NCBI RefSeq assembly: GCF_030272615.1
Contig: NC_081405.1
Location: 649,179,420-649,243,419 of the forward strand
Source: Cryptomeria japonica
Lineage: Eukaryota > Streptophyta > Pinopsida > Cupressales > Cupressaceae
Direction: 5' to 3'
DNA: 64,000 nt
In this document: positions 57,101-64,000 of the stretch, piece after piece
How positions within the stretch are numbered: the stretch's first letter is position 1
How the letters are laid out: every line of letters begins with the position of its first letter
Program-made: the position numbers and the translations under genes
Notes under the pieces: model-generated
The model's input: only the letters and a program-made list of their open reading frames with translations
The model's database searches: none
What the model was told of the DNA's origin: nothing

Positions 57101-57320
57101 ATAGTATCTAACCGCAGATGACTTTTCTAAAGTGGCTAGGATAGAATCGATGCTGACAGTTTGCTTTGATCACTTAGAAACACATAAAGAAAAAGTTATG
57201 CAGGTGAACATGGACAAGGAAGTTTGGAAGCAGTGCATCCTACACATTGGACTCCCACACTTTTAGATTATCCTAAATTTCTCAGCAGCACATCTAGAGT
57301 GGTGAAATATGCATGGTGCC
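54161..57320 (+). pseudogene. LTR-embedded coding frame, 3' copy (unknown protein)
   Basis: Counterpart of 20317-24462 without the tandem duplication, and the better copy for reading. One register holds from 54161 to about 56160, broken only by stops (for example 54533, 54866, 55457, 55564 and 55784). It then shifts to another frame from about 56170 to 57051 and again beyond. Features in order: RLVRSDLIETVSFPITTPFL, EWLYFYIQVLLAGERYLDW, CTRDWKGLHNEPSVDDMKVY, a 191-codon open piece 54884-55459 with IRMSAEAMELISIYGSYFIQ and GKSGVVFPIDLGYFSCKS, basic RSRRKKKNR near 55915, helical KELELEAVAWEKERTKWVVV near 56735, and DFSKVARIESMLTVCFDHLE near 57120. About 1,050 codons in all. No family recognised. 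Confidence 0.6.
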
Positions 57321-57503
57321 GTGGAAAAACAAGACAAATTAGTGACCACTTCTTCCATGATGGAGTCCTAATTGGCTTACTGATGAGCTTTCATCCTATT
57401 CATGACCTTTGTTTATAGAGTTTTAAACAGACTGTTTCTTTTAACTCTTAGGTAGAGTTTAAAAGTTGAGGGTTATTTTCAAACAAACTATTGGCCTAGG
57501 GGC

Positions 57504-57510
57504 TATAAAT
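57504..57510 (+). promoter_or_regulatory. TATA box in 3' giant LTR
   Basis: TATAAAT in GGGGCTATAAATGTAATTAAG, same position relative to the LTR end as 24658-24664. Confidence 0.5.
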
Positions 57511-58186
57511 GTAATTAAGCAAGCTTTGTTTAAGGTCCAAAAAACTTTGATTTGAAGGAACAGTCTTAATTGTCTTTGGATTTTCAGTGTAGATATTTTC
57601 TGGTACTTGAATGAAAAAAAATAATTTTGATACAATCATCAAATCTGTGTGCTTGAAAGATTAGCAATCTCTGTTGGGATGTATACTTATGTGTGGAATA
57701 TTCTTTTTCAATACCAGTTCTTTCTTAGTCTATGAATCCATTGATTTTGTTTGTTTAAAAGGTATTTGATTGTCATTTAAATGGCTCTGATCCCCCTTGT
57801 TCTATGAGGCATGAGTGAGAATCTATCAACATTTACATTCCTTTGAGCACTTTGGGTGGAATTAATTGTAAATTAAATGAATATGTGCAGTAGTGAAGGC
57901 TATGAGCTTTATGCTTATAAATAAATATTTTGTAGCATTCTTTTGTGTTGATGAATGAATGTGAAATCCTTTCTCGCTTTCTAGTGAAAAGTGTGTTTGT
58001 TTCTATGTTATCTGCATAAAAATTTATTGAAAATCTTATGAGGAGATGCACTCTTATGTAGAGGATTAACTCCAATTTAGTTCACCCAACTATTGGTTCA
58101 TTTTATTTTTCATGAAAGGGTATGCACGAGTCAACATTATAAAAAATATACAAAAAATAAAGAAAAGGCAAATCTATTAACCAATA

Positions 58187-58191
58187 GATAT
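58187..58191. repeat. Target-site duplication GATAT (right)
   Basis: Matches 19319-19323 and immediately follows the 3' giant LTR. Confidence 0.88.
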
Positions 58192-58587
58192 AATCCTTCT
58201 AAGCCCACCAAAGCATCTAAAAGAGCATCTCTGAATTTGAATGCTATATTTAGTAGTGATGATTACCTCACCCCAATTAAATCATCTTCTACTTCTTTCA
58301 GCACTCATCCCCCTCATAAGGAAATCTTGGTGATGAACAAATCTCTTTATGAATCTCTTCAAGAGATTTCTAATCCCACTTATGAGACTTTATCTTTTAC
58401 TCATTCTAAAATCCCTTCTTCTAGGAATAAGGCTCTAATGAACTACAATTATCCCTCTCCTAAGATTTCTTGTGTGCAAGAAAATTATGATTTAGTGGCC
58501 TATTCTTCTCGTATAAAATTCTCTCTTTCTAAAGAATTTTTAACATTCATCATCTTATACATGTTTTTAATCTCACTTATAGTTTAG
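58192..58587 (+). pseudogene. Level-1 element ORF, last segment
   Basis: Open from 58192 to a TAG at 58585-58587. The codon register continues exactly from 19321-19323 once the giant element and one GATAT are left out. The product resembles the gag-like region in style: PPHKEILVMNKSLYESLQEI and KALMNYNYPSPKISCVQENY repeat the H-K-x-x-LV and PSPK pattern. It ends with a hydrophobic stretch (TFIILYMFLISLIV) that could be a membrane segment. No enzyme domain. Confidence 0.55.
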
Positions 58588-59654
58588 AGCATTTAACATG
58601 TCATATTCAAATACCTCATTCAATCTATCATGTCTTTATATAACATTAATTGCTATTATGTTGCTCATCATTATGTGACATTGGTAGCTCACTTACTGGG
58701 GGCTCACTGTCATTCATGATGGTACAATTTCATGTGCAATCATACTTTTGGAAGCAACATAATATCCTATTTCTATATCTTCTCCCTATATATAAGAGGC
58801 AAGAGTGATTTCAAAACATCTCTCCTTCTTAAGATTAAAATTTCCCCTTTGTGAAGTAGTGTCATTTATAAGGATTTCTTATTGATTGTAGAGGTGTATT
58901 CATATTTTAATTCCTTCTCTCGTATTGGAACAAGTATCCCTAATGGGGATCTTAAGTTCATATCCTCAATTGGGACCTTCTGCTTGGTGTTGGAAGTCTT
59001 TCATCATTCATAATTTTTTTTTCTTCATTGAGTAGTATCTTTTATAATAAACCCTTCTATTTTGTGAAAGTGCATGTCCCTGATGAGGATCTCTTCCCTT
59101 GTTTTAGAAGAATGTTTCTATAAATAATTTCTCTTTGATGTCATTTCAATCCTCCATTCTTTTCCCAATTCGTTTATGGGGTTGCATTTTTGGATTATAT
59201 CTCTTGCATTTGTTTCCATTTAAATCTTTCATCTTGTATTAGAGAGCTCTCAAATCCTCACACTCTTTGTTGTGTTGGAGTTGAGGTTTAGTCCTCTTTC
59301 TTACCAAATGTTTCTCCATTAGTTTTTCATCTTGTATCAAATCTTCTTGGGAGCATTTGTCATCAATATTCTTTCACAATTCGATGTGGTAAACATGATA
59401 TCCTATTTCAACTCACTAAATTAGCAAGCTGAAACAGGACGGGCATATAGCTACCCTTGAATTTTCATCACCTTCATTATTAAGCATTTAGGTGATTTTA
59501 TCTATCATGTGGTTTTTTAGGGTGTGGTTCCTAACTGTGTACTATAGATACCGCTAAGGGGTTTTGTCCGACAACTTGTGGATATATCCTTTTTCATGAA
59601 TGTTTACTTTTCTTTACTTTAGCTTGCATATGCACGTAGTGTCACATGACGGCT
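58588..59654. other. Level-1 element 3' untranslated region
   Basis: T-rich sequence with no coding region recognised, between the last ORF segment and the polypurine tract. CCTAATGGGGATC- and CTGATGAGGATC-like phrases recur near 58938 and 59079. Confidence 0.55.
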
Positions 59655-59669
59655 AAAGTGGGGGCTAAA
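59655..59669 (+). promoter_or_regulatory. Polypurine tract of level-1 element
   Basis: AAAGTGGGGGCTAAA directly precedes the 3' LTR start TGTAGC, as expected for plus-strand priming. Confidence 0.8.
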
Positions 59670-60331
59670 TGTAGCATCGTAAATTGTACACCCTTTCTAG
59701 GGTGGTACAATTCAATGCTTAGTTTAGCACCCACCTTAGTGTGTTTGTATCTTGCATTATAATTTCCCTTTAAGCATTTAATTAATTAATTTAATTAAAT
59801 CTAAAGTCATATTTCATCACTCCCCACATCATAAAATTGGGGCATTTACCCTAAGTATGCCCCTTTTTATTTTATTCCTCTAATGAATCATTAAATCATA
59901 AACCCTAATTATGTCTTATTTTGACCTTTAAGGCTCGATTTTGCATATTAAAATATCTCAAAATCAATTGTAACTTTGGGATTCACTCTAATATCATCAT
60001 ATCTAATGGCCCTAAAAATTTGGTGAAAAGTTGGTCGAATCGTGTGCAAGTGCAACGCGGTCCTTGACATTTTTCTCGAAATTTCGGGAGCATAATCCTA
60101 TGATATTATAATGCTTAACCCCAATAAATTGGTAGGAAATTAAAATCCTAGGTTGACCTAAATATGAAATTAAGATCTAGGTTTTCATACATAAGAGCTC
60201 TCTTTCTTCATTTGAAGATCTAATGTAATCTAACTAAGATCTAAGAACAAGGAAATTTTGGCGAAGCAAGTAGAAGGAGCCTTCTATTTAGTGAAAGAGA
60301 AGCCTATGTGGAGTCTTCAACAACATTCAAC
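59670..60331 (+). repeat. 3' LTR of level-1 element (truncated by insertion)
   Basis: Matches 8394-9055 closely (TGTAGCATCGTAAATTG to CAACATTCAAC) and stops where Copia F begins. The remaining ~1 kb of this LTR is not seen before the window ends. Confidence 0.9.
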
Positions 60332-61403
60332 TAATGGACTTAAAAATGACTGAGAGGGGGGTTGCACCAGTGACACCAAAAACCAAACTACTTTAAACAC
60401 TAACCAGTAGATGAACTTAACAAAGCTTTTAAACACAGTGCATGTAATCCAGAAGATATAACAACATCCACAAAAAGTAAAGCATCCACCATAACACAAG
60501 TGTTTGTATGTTTAAAACACAAATAGGTAAAAACCATGGTGAGATGGAACTTACAAGTTAACTATCTGCAGTAATAGATAACTGACCGATTAAGGTCTAC
60601 AAACTCTTCTAGGAGTGAATCTTGTTAGGGATCCCAAAGCTTGATTAGCTTATACCCTGTTAAGAGTAGTACCTTTTTAGGAGTAACCTTGTTGGATGAT
60701 TTCAGAATCCAAACTAATGGATCATCCTGTTGAAGGATTTATACATTGAAGCTTGTTAGAGCTTACCCGGTTAGGGGATTTGATTATGTTGTAATGGCTA
60801 GAAAACAACAAGAATGGTTGATCTATTCTGAGTAGTACAATACTTGCTTGATCAGATCCTTCTAAGCATATTCAACACTTCTCTTCTGCATATTCTACAA
60901 CTTAACTTCTCACAACATAACACTTTCACTTATCATATATCACACATAACATAATTCACTGTGATGTCAATATATAGGCCTTATGATTTCATTTTGGCCT
61001 TAAGAAATCATAACACAAATTCCTAGGTGCAGTGTACCTGGATAAGTAGCCATAGATCATCACAAAAATTGCCGCCAAGCAGTCGGTGCTGGTAACTCAT
61101 CACAAAAATCAACAAATACCAGTTGGAACAATTAATATCGGTTTGAATAAAACATATGAATAGTTGTCCTTGAATCTCCGCTTGATCTCCATCTTGATCT
61201 TCATCATGATGCCAACTTAGTATAACCACAAGTTGTCTCTTATGCACATGCCTGTTAACACAGAGTATCAGTTAGAGATTAACCACTAAGTATACCGGTT
61301 GACAGTGTAAACAATTGAAGTTACACCGGTAGTCAAATATAATCATATGTGTGTGTGTAAGTGTTTCATCAATGACAACATATGATGAATCATCATCAAG
61401 CCA
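60332..61403 (-). repeat. LTR of Copia F
   Basis: The left edge TAATGGACTTAAAA adjoins the cut level-1 LTR. CTGAGAGGGGGGTTGCACC near 60350 parallels the CTGAGAGGGGGG segment of the Copia A family. The right edge is placed at CCA before the polypyrimidine run. No second copy is in the window. Confidence 0.65.
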
Positions 61404-61566
61404 ATGATCTCCCCCTTTGGCATTGATGGCAACACTTAAATTTTTTTACAGTAATACTGTTAAGTGTGCATACACAAAAAATTTACACATATACTCATGC
61501 TCCCCCTTAATGCATACATTATACAAAATTCTAAAAAACACACATACATATTTCTACTCCCCCTTT
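61404..61566 (-). promoter_or_regulatory. Polypurine tract and copies (Copia F)
   Basis: TCTCCCCCTTT at 61408-61418 next to the LTR, with further CTCCCCCTT runs at 61500-61508 and 61554-61566. The context TTTGGCATTGATGGCAACAC is shared with Copia A (11668-11687) and with Copia B in inverted sense. Confidence 0.7.
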
Positions 61567-61656
61567 TACAACAATGCCAAATTGAAAAAGTAAAATATAT
61601 ACATATATATAGAAAATTCATATCAAAGTGTTCAGCATATACAACATTAACTGAAA

Positions 61657-62220
61657 AGTTCATTCATTAGCTAATCTCATAAAAATAGCATTGTAACTCT
61701 TCTTCATCTGTGATAAAGCATTTTCCCATGATTCCATTATGTTCTCAGTATACTCGAATGTAGACAACAACTGTGACTGGAATTCTTCTGTTGAGTCCAG
61801 TGTGTAGGTTTCACGGGTTGCAAGAATAGCTTTTGCATTGGAGTAGGCTCTTTGACGTATGTCTACTTGTGATGTGAGCAAACTTTCGAGGTCTTTAAGA
61901 GATCATAGTCTCTTTGCCTTCTCAGTATCATAGCTGTCCAGTCTGTTATGCAAATCATCTACAGACTTGTTAAAGGCATGTATGGAGTCCTAAAGTGGGA
62001 CATATGCCTTGCATATCCTTTCCATTTCTTTCTCTATTTCAGTTTGACTTTTTGAAATGTCAGAATAAAAGAAAGTAACATTGGAGGTAGAAGAAAGATA
62101 CTTTCCTCCTATTTCAAAAACTTTACTCAATAGAATTTTATTCTAAGATAGAGCCATTTTGCCACTATCAATATCCTTTGCCAGTTTTTCTCCATATTTC
62201 TTCTTGTGACTCTTTTCAAC
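61657..62220 (-). pseudogene. Extra coiled-coil-like ORF of Copia F
   Basis: One minus-strand register from 62220 to a stop near 61657, about 187 codons with three internal stops (TAG near 62143, TAG near 61993, TGA near 61907). The sequence is rich in K, E, S, L, with heptad-like helices: HKKKYGEKLAKDIDSGKMAL, SKSQTEIEKEMERICKAYVP, NKSVDDLHNRLDSYDTEKAK and MESWENALSQMKKSYNAIFM. It sits between the expected pol end and the polypurine tract. Extra ORFs in this position are known for some plant Copia elements (for example SIRE-type env-like ORFs), but this one has no signal peptide or membrane segment and I cannot name it. Confidence 0.5.
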
Positions 62221-64000
62221 GTACAGTTGAGCAACATCTTTGGTGCAGGAGCACCTGAGCACCTGAATGCTCAAATCCTAGCAGGTATAGCATTTTGTTG
62301 CAAATTAAGCATGTGTGTTTATTTTATGCTTCTAGTAGGTTTAATAGGTTTGTTTTGTGGTGTAATAAGGTTTGGAACTCATTGTTGTTTAAGAGTTTCC
62401 AAGATTTATGTTTTTTTGCTCAGTGGGCCAAAAACTGTCAATTTTGGATCCAAATGAGCATTTTTGAATTTTTGATGTTGTAAAGCCTTGAAAGGCATTG
62501 GAGAATGTTTATTTAGTGTTTCTAATTATTTTGAGTCATTGGTTTGAGTGCCAAGTCACTGAGAGTCAAAATGCAACTTTTTGAGCAACAAAAGTTGTCA
62601 AAAGTTGTAAAAAAGTGCAAAAAAAAGTGATTTTTGGTGGTTTTGGTTAGTTCCAGCCTATACCTATCTGTACAAAGCCTTCAATAAGTTGTCACATGTA
62701 TAAAAACCATGTTCCCATCATTTTATGTGTGGTTCATGTTGGAAAAGTAAAAGAAATACTTGTTTTACTCTTGTTTTTTTGTGAGTTTTAACTAGTTTCC
62801 TGCACTTTTGAGAGTACAGTCCGTACCATGGCTTCATGAGTCCATACTACTCCTGTTTTTAATTAGTGTGATCTCCTTGAATGTTTGAGTAGTGATTTGG
62901 AACAAGTTTTGTTTGAAGTGCTCTTGAGAAAGGCACTGTTTTGTGGTTCCAATGGAAGGTCTTTCATGGTCCAACTAGTTCTTTCAAAGTCTATTCATCC
63001 ATGGCTTTGAGGAAATTTGTTGGACCCTCTGTACATACTGTATCATACATCTATTTTCCTTTTCTAGCAATGCACAAGTGTTTGTAAACCCATGGCAAGT
63101 ATGTGAAGTGATCAACTTGGCTTGGGTATTCTTAAAGTTGTTTGAATGGTACTTTGTTGTTCATAGCACTGTACTTTGAAATGTTGAAGAAGAATTAAGT
63201 TGGAAAGAGTTATTATTGCATTTACCATCCTTGTCTCTCTCATGACTTGGTTGGATGCATGAAGCAAAGGTGTAATCAAACTGTAAGACAGTGTGTCACT
63301 GTTTCATTATTAAAACCTCATTGCCAACCTCCCTAAAGGACAATATGGAATGATGGATTCCTTTTTTTTATGCATCATGGGAATGTATTTAACAGTGTTT
63401 TCAATCTTAAGAAGACAAGGTACACAATTTGGTTGTAAAGGACCTAAATAAGGATCCTAGGAAAGTGTATTCCTTTGTCACAGTCTTGTAATGCTGTCAT
63501 GCTTTGTGGCATCTTTTAAGTGTTCAAACTTATAAGATCTTTGGAGAGGAATATGCATTGTTTTACCTTGCCATTAACACCTTTTTTCAGGCCAGGGACA
63601 GAGTGAAGAAATACATCAAAACAAATAAAGGGAGTTGTAACAGTTTTAATACTGTCAAAGTGCAGTGATGGCGGGTGTATGAGCAACAGTCATAAGAAAT
63701 CCTTTCCTATTTGTTTTGTAGGGTGTTACAACTTCTATCAAGTCATTTTTTCATTTGTATTTGATAAAATTTCATTGTATTTGGTTCACCAATGTTCAAA
63801 AATGTATGCAAACCTTAAAAAAATTGCTGTCTCAGTCCTCTAGACTATTATTTCTATGTAAAAGCAGCAATATGGCATTTGTTTGATATAATGACAGTAC
63901 TCCAAGATGAGGTTTGAATCATTGGGAGTGTTTGGTATATGTCATAGAAAGGTTTGAAGCATCTAAATTGGGTCTAGTATCATGGAGAAGACCTCTAAAT
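62221..64000. other. Unassigned AT-rich sequence
   Basis: No similarity to the level-1 LTR remainder or other elements in the window and no convincing coding region. T-rich with phrases such as AAAAGTTGTCAAAAGTTGTA (62587-62606). It could be an unrelated LTR, an intron or intergenic DNA. Confidence 0.35.

Larger units (their letters stand above)
19324..58186 (+). mobile_element. Level-2 giant-LTR Gypsy retrotransposon (Tat/Ogre-like)
   Basis: LTR copies at 19324-25339 and 31284-31613 plus 53493-58186 (the second split by Copia B) flank a 5.9-kb internal region. That region holds gag, protease, RNase H-like, RT, RNase H and integrase, in that order. Both outer ends carry the duplication GATAT. 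Discounting the inserted Copia and the 5' LTR duplication, both LTRs come to about 5.02 kb. LTRs of this size and an additional RNase H recall the Tat/Ogre lineage, but the assignment is by layout only. All coding parts contain stops, so this copy is inactive. Confidence 0.9.
53493..58186 (+). repeat. 3' giant LTR, second part
   Basis: Resumes at GGTCCTCAAATTGAAC, equivalent to 19649 in the 5' LTR, and ends TTAACCAATA at 58186 (CA mutated to TA). Single-copy over the segment duplicated in the 5' LTR. 330 plus 4,694 bp less the 5-bp duplication equals 5,019 bp, the same as the 5' LTR less its 997-bp duplication. Confidence 0.92.
8394..60331 (+). mobile_element. Level-1 Gypsy-like non-autonomous LTR retrotransposon (host of the nest)
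   Basis: The sequence starting TGTAGCATCGTAAATTGTAC at 8394 recurs at 59670, directly after a polypurine tract. A primer-binding-like site follows the first copy. With nested insertions (10668-16775 and 19324-58186) discounted, the internal region is about 4.7 kb. It encodes a repetitive gag-like protein, an aspartic protease and a Ser/Asn-rich tail, but I see no reverse transcriptase, RNase H or integrase. It is therefore best read as non-autonomous, mobilised by a related Gypsy. The 3' LTR is cut at 60331 by Copia F, so the right boundary and target duplication cannot be checked. Confidence 0.75.
60332..62220 (-). mobile_element. Copia F 3' part (minus strand)
   Basis: LTR 60332-61403, polypurine tract beside it, spacer with further polypurine motifs, and an extra ORF, read right to left. 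No RT or integrase precedes the ORF. Similarity to this element style stops near 62220, so the rest is deleted or was replaced. The presumed duplicated target TCAAC (60327-60331) cannot be matched on the other side. Confidence 0.7.

Noticed and set aside
62206-62483. Open frame with hydrophobic stretch (83 codons)
   Set aside because: Short, crosses the apparent Copia F boundary, and has no recognisable domain or homologue in the window.
1-64000. tRNA, rRNA or host protein-coding genes
   Set aside because: I saw no cloverleaf-like box pairs, rRNA segments or exon chains of a recognised host gene. Coding signal is all of transposon type or unassigned.

Overview
The window is repeat DNA from a large plant nuclear genome. 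I found no convincing intact host gene, no tRNA or rRNA, and no bacterial-type feature. AT richness, deeply nested LTR retrotransposons with long LTRs, and slow point-mutation decay of old copies all suit a plant with a big genome. A gymnosperm is my best guess, but that is inference.

Left flank (1-8393): a nonsense-riddled hAT-like transposase on the minus strand (430-2513), an RNase H remnant (4554-4976), a broken plus-strand coding-like stretch of unknown family (5375-6110), and the end of an old minus-strand Gypsy pol (7030-8290).

From 8394 to the right end nearly everything belongs to one nest of retroelements. Level 1 is a low-copy-looking Gypsy-like element, 5' LTR 8394-10043 and 3' LTR from 59670. 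Once insertions are discounted, its internal region encodes a repetitive gag-like protein and an aspartic protease, with no reverse transcriptase or integrase visible. It is interrupted by a minus-strand Copia (A, 10668-16775) and by a giant-LTR Gypsy (19324-58186, target duplication GATAT), which landed inside its reading frame. Level 2, the giant-LTR Gypsy, has LTRs of about 5.0 kb (6.0 kb in the 5' copy because of a 1-kb tandem duplication). Each LTR carries a decayed coding frame of roughly 1,000 codons upstream of a TATA box. Its internal region holds gag, protease, an extra RNase H, RT, RNase H and integrase. Level 3 is Copia B (31614-53492), inserted in the 3' giant LTR. Level 4 lies within Copia B gag: an AT-rich block, a 1.1-kb pyrimidine tract, a palindromic repeat array, and a truncated Copia C (43091-48789). 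Level 5 lies within the palindromic array: a solo LTR (35592-36642, duplication ATGAC) and a complete minus-strand Copia D (37203-42180, duplication ATATG).

The right end is another minus-strand Copia (F, from 60332) inserted in the level-1 3' LTR, with an extra coiled-coil-like ORF before its polypurine tract, then 1.8 kb in which I recognise nothing. The most unusual items are the long frame inside the giant LTRs, the RT-less level-1 element with its repeated acidic motif, the palindromic array, and the repeated polypurine motifs before the 3' LTRs of several Copia copies.
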